A DNA stretch of 6,976 nucleotides, taken from Candidatus Gastranaerophilales bacterium (GTDB taxonomy: Bacteria > Cyanobacteriota > Vampirovibrionia > Gastranaerophilales > Gastranaerophilaceae). The notes beneath the pieces are model-generated. The model was not told the DNA's origin, did no database searches, and was given only the letters and a program-made list of their open reading frames with translations. The stretch lies in contig CANQLK010000088.1 of assembly GCA_947624665.1 (NCBI GenBank), positions 1-6,976 on the forward strand. The letters run 5' to 3'. The position numbers and the translations under genes were made by a program. This document shows positions 1 to 6,442 of the stretch, piece by piece (within the stretch, counting starts at the first letter, position 1; each line of letters starts with the position of its first letter).

Positions 1-251
1 GCCGAACTCAGATTGATTTCACCTCTGTCCCATAACAAAGTCGCAAGTCTATAATAGGCTTCAGCAATATTAGGATTATATTTTATTGCATCTATGTAAT
101 TATCAACGGCATTATCCAAATCTGATTTTTTGCCCTTGATTAAATATTGTTCGTGATATTTACGTGCGAACTCCATATAATCCAAAGCCATGGACTTAAA
201 ATCAAATTTTCCTTCAATTTTAAAAGTATTATTTGCCGTATTCTCAAACAT
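1..251 (-). CDS. TPR-repeat protein, N-terminal part (runs off the left edge)
   Basis: The first 83 codons of a minus-strand gene are present; the rest lies outside the window. The start is the ATG whose A is at 251, with AAAGGA about 11 nt upstream as ribosome binding site. The protein begins MFENTANNTFKIEGKFDF. Residues about 45-60 (DNAVDNYIDAIKYNP) fit the second helix of a tetratricopeptide repeat ending in the usual proline. Residues about 62-79 (IAEAYYRLATLLWDRGEI) fit the first helix of the next repeat, with the expected Ala/Tyr/Leu/Gly spacing. TPRs are protein-binding scaffolds, so a role in assembly or interaction is likely, but partner and pathway cannot be told. No signal peptide is visible, so the visible part is probably cytoplasmic. 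It is divergent from the small gene at 426. The TPR call is fairly firm; the overall function is unknown. Confidence 0.8.
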   Translation of the reverse strand, partial: MFENTANNTFKIEGKFDFKSMALDYMEFARKYHEQYLIKGKKSDLDNAVDNYIDAIKYNPNIAEAYYRLATLLWDRGEINLSS

Positions 252-272
252 CAACTTTCTATTCCTTTACTA

Positions 273-278
273 ATTATA
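273..278 (-). promoter_or_regulatory. Candidate -10 box for the TPR gene
   Basis: Read on the minus strand, 278-273 is a perfect TATAAT. It would place the transcription start near 266, giving a leader of about 15 nt that just includes the AAAGGA ribosome binding site. The -35 position (about 296-301) is only a T-run, so the match rests on the -10 box, and the surroundings are AT-rich enough to give chance matches. Confidence 0.4.
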
Positions 279-374
279 TTGTCTGATAAAATGCGAAAAA
301 AAGGAAGAATTATTGCCGAAAATACTGCATTTGGAGTAGTAATTAATTATATTTAATCACAACAAAAGTAAATT

Positions 375-403
375 TTTACAACCAAAATGTTTTTATATAT
401 ATA
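375..403 (+). promoter_or_regulatory. Candidate sigma70-type promoter for the 426 gene
   Basis: TTTACA (375-380) and TATATA (398-403) are separated by exactly 17 nt, a good housekeeping promoter arrangement. Transcription would start near 410, leaving a leader of about 15 nt with GGAG at 414-417, 8 nt before the ATG at 426. The AT-rich background raises the chance of a coincidental match, but spacing, direction and distance to the gene all agree. Confidence 0.5.
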
Positions 404-425
404 GGTTAATTTTGGAGTAAGATTT

Positions 426-842
426 ATGAATTATTATTCGTTAAACAGGTTTGGTTCGTATCCGGGGCATATAGGTCCTTTTATGACTATGGGAAATACT
501 ATGCAAGGTTTAGATGGAAATAAGCTTCCAAATGATTCTTATGTTAAAAAAGAAAAAGATAAAGTTAAAACAGATATTCCCTCAACACTAGGTAAGGGCT
601 TGGCAATTGCAGCTGCACTATTTTTAACATTTAAAGGTCACGATAAAATAAAAAATGTTGTAGAGGTTATAAAAAATCATAAAGGTTCGTTTTTATCCAC
701 TCATAAAAATTTATCGATAAAAGGAGTTGGTGATTGTACCAAAACAGTTGGTAAATCCATATTTAATGCTGCAAAAACAGTATTAAAATTAGTACCTGAT
801 ACATTTAAAGCCATAATTGGTATTTTTAAAAAAACGTCTTAA
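426..842 (+). CDS. Small hypothetical protein with one hydrophobic segment
   Basis: This 138-residue protein belongs to no family I recognise. The start is supported by GGAG 8 nt upstream and a plausible promoter just before it. Residues 1-35 are rich in Gly, Asn, Met and aromatics (YYSLNRFGSYPGHIGPF) and look unstructured. Residues 40-50 are Lys-rich. Residues 56-70 (GKGLAIAAALFLTFKG) are hydrophobic and could enter a membrane, though they are short for a full span. The C-terminal half is basic, with amphipathic helices and the segment TVGKSIFNAAKTV (107-119), which resembles a segment of the protein at 889. The high Lys content suggests a protein acting at the inner face of the membrane or binding nucleic acid; this is a guess. 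The next gene starts 46 nt downstream on the same strand, so co-transcription is possible. Coding status is supported by ribosome site, length and composition, not by homology. Confidence 0.65.
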   Translation: MNYYSLNRFGSYPGHIGPFMTMGNTMQGLDGNKLPNDSYVKKEKDKVKTDIPSTLGKGLAIAAALFLTFKGHDKIKNVVEVIKNHKGSFLSTHKNLSIKGVGDCTKTVGKSIFNAAKTVLKLVPDTFKAIIGIFKKTS

Positions 843-876
843 AACTGAAATAATTTTTAAAAAATCAAAAATGTGA

Positions 877-882
877 TAAAAT
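877..882 (+). promoter_or_regulatory. Possible -10 box right before the 889 start
   Basis: TAAAAT, within TGTGATAAAAT, ends 6 nt before the ATG at 889. If it is a real -10 box, transcription would start at or next to the ATG and the mRNA would be leaderless. No clear Shine-Dalgarno is present upstream of 889 (the bases before it read ATGTAGAA), which fits that idea. No good -35 box is seen at the expected distance, so the call is weak. Read-through from the 426 gene is the alternative. Confidence 0.25.
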
Positions 883-888
883 GTAGAA

Positions 889-1689
889 ATGAAAAAATTA
901 ATTTCTACATTTTTGTTATTATGTATAATTTCAACGAGTGTTTTGGCTGTTGAGTTTGACTCTTCAATAGATTCACAAATAAGAAAAGATTATAAAGTTG
1001 AAGAAAACGAATTGCCCGCATTACCGTCACTGCCGGCTGCTTCTGAAACTACAAACACTCCGAAACTACAGCCTTCACCTGCTCAAATATATAATCCGTC
1101 AGGTAAAACGTATAAAATATCAGACGGTACAAAAGTGGCATTAAGCTCAAAATCAGCCATATCCGATTGGCAATTAAAAGGAACGGCAATCAGTTTTACT
1201 TCCGTTAACGGAATAAAAACCAAGGATGGCAGTATAATACCTGCGGGTACAATTTATAAAGGAGTAATAACCGATTCCCACCGACCTCAAATTACAGGCA
1301 ACGGCGGACTTGTTGAATTGAAAATCGATGAAATATATTATAACGGTGTAATGTCCAAAATAAATACAAAAATAATCAATGTGAATGAAAAAAAAGTATT
1401 TCATAGTGATATAAAGGGGAAAAGAAAATACTTGAAAAATGTATCAAAGGCAATGACACCGGGGAAAAAAGTATTTAATGCCGCTCATACATTTGCTTCT
1501 GCCCTATATCCCATTCCGATTATAAATTTATTGTCGATAGTTCCTATAACGGCAGGTGCTGCATTTTATTTGGTAAATTTCACAGTGGCTCCCGTTGCGG
1601 CAATATTCTGTAAAGGCGGCTCAGTATCAATTCCTGCCGGCTCTCAGTTTATAATAAAAATAACGGATGAAGCCGAAATTCGCGGTTAG
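889..1689 (+). CDS. Secreted or membrane-anchored beta-rich protein with repeated IPAG motifs
   Basis: The 266-residue product starts with a clear Sec signal peptide: KK, a hydrophobic core at 4-16, and a probable cut after residue 20 (VLA before VE). It should act outside the cytoplasm. Cys12 sits inside the hydrophobic core without a lipobox, so it is not a lipoprotein. Residues 40-70 are a Pro/Ser/Thr-rich linker. Residues 75-165 look like a beta domain of the type that starts with a SIIPAGTIYKGVITD-like segment and continues with LVELKIDEIYYNG; comparable PAGT...G.V segments occur in VirB10/TrbI-like and other envelope proteins, but I would not assign it to them. A basic stretch (170-195) leads to a hydrophobic region (203-240) that could span the membrane once or twice. 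After it comes a second motif, SIPAGSQFIIKITD (247-260). There is no clear ribosome binding site; the start is chosen because it gives the signal peptide. Function unknown. Confidence 0.8.
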   Translation: MKKLISTFLLLCIISTSVLAVEFDSSIDSQIRKDYKVEENELPALPSLPAASETTNTPKLQPSPAQIYNPSGKTYKISDGTKVALSSKSAISDWQLKGTAISFTSVNGIKTKDGSIIPAGTIYKGVITDSHRPQITGNGGLVELKIDEIYYNGVMSKINTKIINVNEKKVFHSDIKGKRKYLKNVSKAMTPGKKVFNAAHTFASALYPIPIINLLSIVPITAGAAFYLVNFTVAPVAAIFCKGGSVSIPAGSQFIIKITDEAEIRG

Positions 1690-1781
1690 TTTAGAAATTT
1701 CTATATCTCCTTCCCTTTGTTTATGTATTGATAAAGGTTTCTGTTTGTATTACCCTATAAATAATTGAAAGGGAATTATTT

Positions 1782-2879
1782 ATGTTAAGAGCGGGAATTG
1801 TAGGATTACCGAATGTTGGAAAATCAACTTTATTTAATGCATTGACTTCTTCTAACAATGCCCAAAGTGCGAATTTTCCTTTTTGTACAATAGAACCTAA
1901 TATCGGAGTTGTTAGTGTACCTGATGAAAGACTGGAAATATTAAAAAAACTGGTTAAAACAGATACTGTTATTCCTACGGCAATTGAATTTGTAGATATT
2001 GCAGGACTTGTTAAAGGTGCCAGTAAGGGCGAAGGTCTGGGAAATCAGTTCCTTCATAACATTAGGGAAGTCGATTCAATAATCCAAGTGGTACGCTGTT
2101 TTGATGACGTAAATACAATCCACGTTTCGGGTAAAATAAATCCATTGGATGATATTGAAACTATTAATACGGAACTTGCACTTGCTGATATGGCATCACT
2201 GGAAAAAAGAATAGAAAGACTCGCAAAACAGGCTAAAACAGGTGATAAACAAGCTGTATTGGAACATAAAGTCTATACAAAATTAAATGAATTGCTCTCT
2301 GATGCGACTTTTATAAATATCGAAGAACATTTTGAAGAAGACGAACTGGAAGTGGCAAGAAATTCCCAGTTAATGTGTATAAAACCCGTAATTTATGCGG
2401 CTAATGTCAGTGAAACTGATTTGGCAAAAGGAAATGCTTATGTGGATACGGTTAGAGAGTATGCCGCAAAACACGGCGCTGATGTAGTTGTTATATCCGC
2501 CAAAATTGAAGCCGAACTGGCTGAACTTTCTCCTGATGAAGCTAAAGCATATCTCTCCGATTTGGGTGTTACAAGCTCAGGTATTGAACGTATGGTTCAG
2601 TCTGTATATAAATTATTGGACTTAACAACATTTATTACCGCAGGTGAAAAAGAAGTTCATGCCTGGACTGTCAAAACAGGTTCAAAGGCTCCGAAGGCGG
2701 CAGGAGTAATTCATACGGATTTCGAGAAAGGATTTATTAGAGCCGAAGTTACTTCGTATAAAGATTTTGTGGAGGCAGGTTCATATACGGTGGCAAGGGA
2801 TAGAGGCTTAACAAGACTGGAAGGAAAAGACTATGTTATCCAAGACGGAGATATAGTTCATTTCAGATTTAATGTTTAA
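1782..2879 (+). CDS. ychF: Redox-regulated, ribosome-associated ATPase YchF (OLA1/Obg family)
   Basis: This complete 365-residue protein has the usual length and order of YchF. The P-loop is GLPNVGKST (8-16), the switch region NFPFCTIEPN (31-40), and the G3 motif DIAGLVKGASKGEGLGNQF (72-90). The G4 position reads NVSE (208-211) instead of the GTPase NKxD, which in this family goes with ATP preference over GTP. Residues about 130-195 form the charged helical insert, and a TGS domain fills about 281-364 (TFITAGEKEVHAWTV, then DGDIVHFRFNV). YchF binds ribosomes and hydrolyses ATP; in other bacteria it is linked to translation and oxidative-stress control. AAAGGG lies about 10 nt before the ATG. 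No strong promoter stands out in the 92-nt gap upstream, although TATAAA is present at 1755-1760. Transcription probably ends at the hairpin at 2906-2940. No residues appear to be missing. Confidence 0.97.
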   Translation: MLRAGIVGLPNVGKSTLFNALTSSNNAQSANFPFCTIEPNIGVVSVPDERLEILKKLVKTDTVIPTAIEFVDIAGLVKGASKGEGLGNQFLHNIREVDSIIQVVRCFDDVNTIHVSGKINPLDDIETINTELALADMASLEKRIERLAKQAKTGDKQAVLEHKVYTKLNELLSDATFINIEEHFEEDELEVARNSQLMCIKPVIYAANVSETDLAKGNAYVDTVREYAAKHGADVVVISAKIEAELAELSPDEAKAYLSDLGVTSSGIERMVQSVYKLLDLTTFITAGEKEVHAWTVKTGSKAPKAAGVIHTDFEKGFIRAEVTSYKDFVEAGSYTVARDRGLTRLEGKDYVIQDGDIVHFRFNV

Positions 2880-2905
2880 TTATAAGAATAAGTAAATAAG
2901 GTAAT

Positions 2906-2940
2906 AAAAGAGATGGCATAGAATATGCCATCTCTCTTTT
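2906..2940. terminator. Bidirectional hairpin terminator between ychF and the convergent pair
   Basis: Arms AGAGATGGCATA (2909-2920) and TATGCCATCTCT (2924-2935) are perfect 12-bp complements around a GAA loop. An A-run precedes the left arm (2906-2909) and CTTTT follows the right arm (2936-2940). Each strand therefore reads a stable stem followed by T residues. It lies between the stop of ychF and the stop of the minus-strand gene ending at 2951, and should serve both. Confidence 0.9.
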
Positions 2941-2950
2941 AATATATTTA

Positions 2951-3865
2951 TTATTTTTTATCAGATACTTTATCTTCTTTATTTTTGTTGGAGAAGAATT
3001 TAGAACTCAATTTATTAGCTATTGGAGTAATTATAACAGGCCCAAGATATCTGTAAATAATACCCAGAATAACCAAAGTTTTTAATTTATTAATGCCGGA
3101 GAATACTTTATCGGCTTCTGAACGAGCGGCAGCAGAGTTATAAATATCATCTACTACTCCTGAAACTGCTTCTTTAGCTTTAGCGGGGTTCCCTATATTT
3201 TCTGTAACGGCATTTTTAACATTGGCTTGAACTTCACCTAATTTTTCGGGAGTAATTTGAAAAGCTTTAAATCCTTTTTTATCTGCAATTATATTTTTGA
3301 AATGTTTGTTAAGTGACGAAGAAATATCTTCAAGACGGCCTGTAAGTTCTTCACCTGCATTGGAAACAGCTTGTTCAACCTTATTGAGCAACTCGTTTTT
3401 CGGAGATAAAGTCATTGCTTCTTGAGCTTTTTTCCCAAGTTCGGTATAGAAATCGGAATGTTTAGCAAAATATTTTTCAGCACCTGACTTAACGACATTA
3501 CTGATTTTATCTTCAACCAAATAAGCACCTGCGGTAGAAACACCGAGAGTTAGTGCATCATTAATTACCATCTGCGGTTTTTGCTCTTTTTTAATTTTTT
3601 TGTTTCTGATTGTATTAATCATATAAAATCCCGATAAGAAACAACTTTCAGCTACAAGCAGATGCGTAAAAGAATTATCTGTTCTGCTGAACTTGTTAAT
3701 GAAGCTTTTAAAAGTATTTGTTTTAGCAACATTTTCATAGAAATGTGAAAGACCTTTTGTTACACCGTCATAAACAGGGTTTCCTTTAAAAGAAGGGGTC
3801 GATTGTCTGTTATTATTTCTATTTATTTGGTTATATTGTGCTGATGATAAACTATTTATTCTCAT
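2951..3865 (-). CDS. Probable membrane protein with MRINS/SFKG N-terminus (second gene of pair)
   Basis: This 304-residue protein is of no family I can name. The N-terminus MRINSLSSAQYNQINRNNN is Asn/Gln-rich and ends in STPSFKG (22-28). Hydrophobic stretches lie at about 67-84 (THLLVAESCFLSGFYMI), 100-118 (weaker) and 260-283 (LKTLVILGIIYRYLGPVII). Between them a long polar, helical and probably coiled region spans 120-255. The C-terminus is Lys/Asp-rich (NKNKEDKVSDKK). The layout matches the protein encoded just upstream (3852-4817), suggesting paralogues or partners. Its ATG lies inside the end of that gene, overlapping it by 14 bp, and GGGAG about 9 nt before the ATG lies in the upstream coding sequence, so translational coupling is likely. 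There is no signal peptide. Role unknown; a membrane-associated structural protein would fit. Confidence 0.8.
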   Translation of the reverse strand: MRINSLSSAQYNQINRNNNRQSTPSFKGNPVYDGVTKGLSHFYENVAKTNTFKSFINKFSRTDNSFTHLLVAESCFLSGFYMINTIRNKKIKKEQKPQMVINDALTLGVSTAGAYLVEDKISNVVKSGAEKYFAKHSDFYTELGKKAQEAMTLSPKNELLNKVEQAVSNAGEELTGRLEDISSSLNKHFKNIIADKKGFKAFQITPEKLGEVQANVKNAVTENIGNPAKAKEAVSGVVDDIYNSAAARSEADKVFSGINKLKTLVILGIIYRYLGPVIITPIANKLSSKFFSNKNKEDKVSDKK

Positions 3866-4817
3866 GATTTGCTACTCCCGAAAAAGATTCAAATAAAACT
3901 TTTTCATTTTCATTAAAAAACAAATTGTGATTTATATTCAACATAGGGTTTTGAGCCACTTGCGGCGCTTTTGCCCCCGGTTTGTGTTTGCCGAGTAATC
4001 CCAGTAAAATAGGAACTAAAGCAATGGTAACATCAGCTCTTATCGGCATAAATATGGGTTGGAAAAATTTATCCATAACATTTTTTCCTGTTTTTTCAAA
4101 ATTATTAAGAGTTCTTTGAGCATTAATTGCTTCTTTGACTGTCTTAGAGATATTCGGAGCTGCGTTTTTTATTTCTCTTTTGAATAATTTTTCGGATTTT
4201 TTACCTGCTTCTTTAAAAATATTAAGATTAATTTGACCGTTTTCGGTTAATTTGAAAATTTGAGAAGTAAGTGTTTGATTAGAACCCGACTCACTGCAAT
4301 TTTGGGCAAATTCATTAAGTGCTTCGACTCCTTTTTTAACGATTGTTTTTGCTTTTTCTCTGTATTCGGGAGTTATTTTAAAAGCACCTTTATCGTGAGC
4401 TATTTTAACAGCTGCTTTAATCGGTGTTGAAATAAGAGCAGTCATTGCGAGTCCGACAAGCCCTGAAGCAATGGATTTCATGGCTTGATAAGAACACTTT
4501 TCCTTATCTTCTTCATTTTTTGCCGTTGCCATAATAGTAATCGGTCTGGCTCCGCAAGTAATAGCTAAAGCGAATATAGCTTCAGCCAACAATGGGTTAT
4601 CGGAGGCAAAATTTGCAGCTCTGTGTAATAACGGAGCGCCCCCCTTAAAACTCGCACGACCATCAGGATTACTCTTGATGGTCGTACTTATATTTTCACT
4701 ATTATTTTGTTTATTTAATTCTCGCTCTTTTTCCCTTGCTTTCGCACTGCCCGAATGGCTGTTAGAAACATTGTTTCTCAGATATGCCGTATTGGGTGTG
4801 ATTGAATTGATTCTCAT
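3852..4817 (-). CDS. Probable membrane protein with MRINS/SFKG N-terminus (first gene of pair)
   Basis: This 321-residue protein is not assigned to a named family. It begins MRINSITPNTAYLRNN, continues with a charged, low-complexity linker (25-52), and reaches RASFKGG at 54-60. Hydrophobic stretches lie at about 75-97 (LLAEAIFALAITCGARPITIM), 114-140 (KSIASGLVGLAMTALISTPI) and 260-276 (ADVTIALVPILLGLLG). The middle (145-250) is charged and helical. The tail is polar and ends FESFSGVANHENK. The start is supported by AGGA about 8 nt upstream. Its last 14 bp overlap the start of the next gene, so the two form an operon. A weak TACAAT -10-like element lies about 15 nt before the start on the minus strand. 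Two oddities: a 10-bp perfect inverted repeat at codons 45-54, and a G6 run in the coding strand at 4639-4644. Function unknown. Confidence 0.8.
   Translation of the reverse strand: MRINSITPNTAYLRNNVSNSHSGSAKAREKERELNKQNNSENISTTIKSNPDGRASFKGGAPLLHRAANFASDNPLLAEAIFALAITCGARPITIMATAKNEEDKEKCSYQAMKSIASGLVGLAMTALISTPIKAAVKIAHDKGAFKITPEYREKAKTIVKKGVEALNEFAQNCSESGSNQTLTSQIFKLTENGQINLNIFKEAGKKSEKLFKREIKNAAPNISKTVKEAINAQRTLNNFEKTGKNVMDKFFQPIFMPIRADVTIALVPILLGLLGKHKPGAKAPQVAQNPMLNINHNLFFNENEKVLFESFSGVANHENK
4656..4685 (-). other. Perfect 10-bp inverted repeat inside the early coding region
   Basis: ACGACCATCA (4656-4665) and TGATGGTCGT (4676-4685) are exact complements with a 10-nt loop. In the mRNA of the 3852-4817 gene the hairpin would form about 130 nt after the start codon, over codons for TTIKSNPDGR. 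Next comes GCGAGTTTT and then a G6 run, so the RNA reads like a weak intragenic terminator or pause site. The repeat could be chance, but it sits in a low-complexity linker where codon choice is free to vary. Confidence 0.5.
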
Positions 4818-4896
4818 GACATCTTCCTATACATTGTACATCTGCTTTAAATCTGCAAAAAATTAAATTTGCTAGTGTAGACTTTTATGATATCAA

Positions 4897-4927
4897 AAAT
4901 TAAAATTTTTTTAAATTAAAATTTTTT
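4897..4927. repeat. AT-only tandem repeat in the intergenic gap
   Basis: AAATTAAAATTTTTT occurs twice with a 16-bp period (4897-4911 and 4913-4927). It lies in the 185-bp gap between the end of the dehydrogenase gene (5003) and the start of the 4817 gene. Phased A/T tracts of this kind may bend DNA and lie upstream of the minus-strand pair. No GC-containing terminator hairpin is visible for the dehydrogenase gene in this gap. Confidence 0.6.
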
Positions 4928-5002
4928 CAATTTTATTTTTATCCTTAGTCCGACTTAGTGTTTTTGCTTCTAAATTGATTTTAATATAACTTAATATACA
5001 AT

Positions 5003-6304
5003 TTATTTTAATCCGAAATTAATATATTTAATTCCGTTATTTTCCAATAAAACGGGCGAATATTGATTTCTAGCATCAAAAATAACTTTGTCACTGATAT
5101 TATTTAAAACGGAATCAATGTCTATTTTCCTAAATTCATTCCATTCCGTAAGCAGAACAAGAGCATTGGCATCTTTAATGGCTGAATAAGCAGATTTAGC
5201 ATAACAAATAGACTCTTTAAAAATGCTTTTTGCAACCTCCATAGCTTGCGGGTCATAGGCGATGATTTTAGCACCGTGTTCCAGAAGTTTATTAATAACA
5301 TAAATTGAAGGTGCTTCGCGCATGTCATTTGTTCTTGGCTTAAAAGACAGTCCCCATATAGCAAATCGTTTATCTTTAATATTACCGTTATAGAAATTCA
5401 TTATTTTATTCAGAAAAATTTCTCTTTGATTGTAATTTGTATATCGAACCGCTTCAAGAATTTTTGAGCTTATATTATTTGTTTTCGCAGTAGTAATAAG
5501 TGCATTTACATCTTTAGGAAAACAGCTTCCTCCATAGCCAATTCCGGGGAATAAAAAATTTTTGCCGATTCTCGGGTCGGAAATAATACCTTTTCTTACT
5601 TGTTCTATATCAGCTCCAACTTTTTCACATATATTCGTCATTTCATTAATAAAAGAGATTTTTGTGGCTAAAAATGCATTAGCAACATACTTTGTCATTT
5701 CGGCTGATTTAATATCCATACAAATCAGTTGATTACCGCTTCTTAAATAGTGAGAATATAACTCCGTCATAATATTTTGTGCTTTTTGAGAATTACAACC
5801 AATGATAACCCTATCAGGATATAAAAAGTCGTTAACGGCAGTACCTTGTTTTAAGAACTCGGGATTCGCAACTATGTCAAAAGGAACATTGGTTATGGAG
5901 TGAATTATCTCTTTGATTTTTTCTCCCGTTCCGACAGGTACGGTCGACTTATCAACAATAACTTTATACTCGTTAATATTTATTGCTATTTCTTTAACAA
6001 CATTATAAACAGCTGTTAAATCGCAATCACCTTCATTCGTTTGTGGAGTTGATACAGCTATAAAACATACCAAAGACTTTTTAACGGCTTCTTTTATGTC
6101 AGTAGAGAAAGTGAGCCTGTTCTCCTTTACGTTGATTTTAATTAACTCTTCAAGTCCCGGTTCAAAGATAGGAATGATGCCTTTTTTTAATTTTTCAATT
6201 TTTTCGGAATTATTGTCAATACAAATGACATTATTTCCCATATCGGCAAGACAAGTTCCGACAACTAAACCAACATAACCTGTCCCTATAACGCAAATTT
6301 TCAT
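5003..6304 (-). CDS. ugd: UDP-glucose 6-dehydrogenase (UDP-glucose/GDP-mannose dehydrogenase family)
   Basis: This complete 433-residue enzyme is of usual length. Family members oxidise a nucleotide sugar twice with two NAD+, most often UDP-glucose to UDP-glucuronate for capsule, exopolysaccharide or lipopolysaccharide. The N-terminal Rossmann domain has GTGYVG (7-12) and the ribose-binding Asp30 ending strand 2. Next come STPQ (85-88), STVPVGT (120-126) and NPEFLKQG (147-154). The central helix carries the active-site Lys205 in MTKYVANA. The catalytic Cys261 is in GYGGSCFPKD (257-265), with Asp265. The C-terminal domain starts about 311 and contains WGLSFKPRTNDMREAPS (317-333). GGAG lies 9 nt before the ATG. 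The gene appears to stand alone: no glycosyltransferase or epimerase is nearby. UDP-glucose is the likeliest substrate, but UDP-ManNAc or GDP-mannose relatives cannot be fully excluded by eye. Confidence 0.95.
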   Translation of the reverse strand: MKICVIGTGYVGLVVGTCLADMGNNVICIDNNSEKIEKLKKGIIPIFEPGLEELIKINVKENRLTFSTDIKEAVKKSLVCFIAVSTPQTNEGDCDLTAVYNVVKEIAININEYKVIVDKSTVPVGTGEKIKEIIHSITNVPFDIVANPEFLKQGTAVNDFLYPDRVIIGCNSQKAQNIMTELYSHYLRSGNQLICMDIKSAEMTKYVANAFLATKISFINEMTNICEKVGADIEQVRKGIISDPRIGKNFLFPGIGYGGSCFPKDVNALITTAKTNNISSKILEAVRYTNYNQREIFLNKIMNFYNGNIKDKRFAIWGLSFKPRTNDMREAPSIYVINKLLEHGAKIIAYDPQAMEVAKSIFKESICYAKSAYSAIKDANALVLLTEWNEFRKIDIDSVLNNISDKVIFDARNQYSPVLLENNGIKYINFGLK

Positions 6305-6324
6305 ATTTGTTATCTCCGAAATTT

Positions 6325-6330
6325 ATTCTA
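6325..6330 (-). promoter_or_regulatory. Candidate -10 box for the dehydrogenase gene
   Basis: On the minus strand 6330-6325 reads TAGAAT. It would start transcription near 6318, just ahead of the ribosome site GGAG (6317-6314). The -35 region is only T-rich, so support is weak. The gap also carries a plus-strand promoter candidate at 6346-6374, which would make this a divergent promoter region. Confidence 0.3.
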
Positions 6331-6345
6331 ACAAAAAAATAATTA

Positions 6346-6374
6346 TTGAAAAAATTTTTTTACAATGTTAAAAT
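6346..6374 (+). promoter_or_regulatory. Candidate promoter reading towards the repeat cluster and tRNA-Pro
   Basis: TTGAAA (6346-6351) and TAAAAT (6369-6374) are spaced by exactly 17 nt, predicting a start near 6381. A transcript from here would run through the repeat cluster into the tRNA, giving a leader of about 300 nt. This is the best-spaced promoter I see upstream of the tRNA, but the region is AT-rich and the call rests on motif matches alone. Confidence 0.4.
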
Positions 6375-6406
6375 TATGGTCGGAAATACCATTGGGTATC
6401 TCTGGT

Positions 6407-6442
6407 ATTGAAAATTCAATATACAAACGGGACGTAGCGCAG
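6407..6442 (+). repeat. Upstream copy of the tRNA-Pro leader and first 15 nt of the tRNA
   Basis: This 36-bp block matches 6659-6694 at 32 of 36 positions. The final 15 nt (CGGGACGTAGCGCAG, 6428-6442) are identical to the 5' end of the tRNA-Pro gene, and all mismatches lie in the AT-rich leader half. After 6442 the sequence stops resembling the tRNA, so this is a 5' fragment and not a second tRNA. The left part also holds a small inverted repeat, TATTGAA/TTCAATA (6406-6421). Confidence 0.85.

Noticed and set aside
147..356. Plus-strand open frame of 69 codons
   Set aside because: It is mostly antisense to the TPR gene and has no ribosome site; the TPR reading gives a recognisable repeat.
889..950. 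Lipoprotein signal at Cys12 of the secreted protein
   Set aside because: The residues before it are LLL, not a lipobox with Ala/Gly/Ser before Cys, and the hydrophobic core continues past it to a normal VLA cut site.
4675..4866. Plus-strand open frame of 63 codons
   Set aside because: It lies antisense to the start of the 3852-4817 gene, which has a ribosome site, a partner gene and coherent protein features.
5122..6278. Short open frames within the dehydrogenase gene (5122-5364 minus, 6096-6278 plus)
   Set aside because: They are shadows of a complete, motif-rich enzyme gene in another frame.
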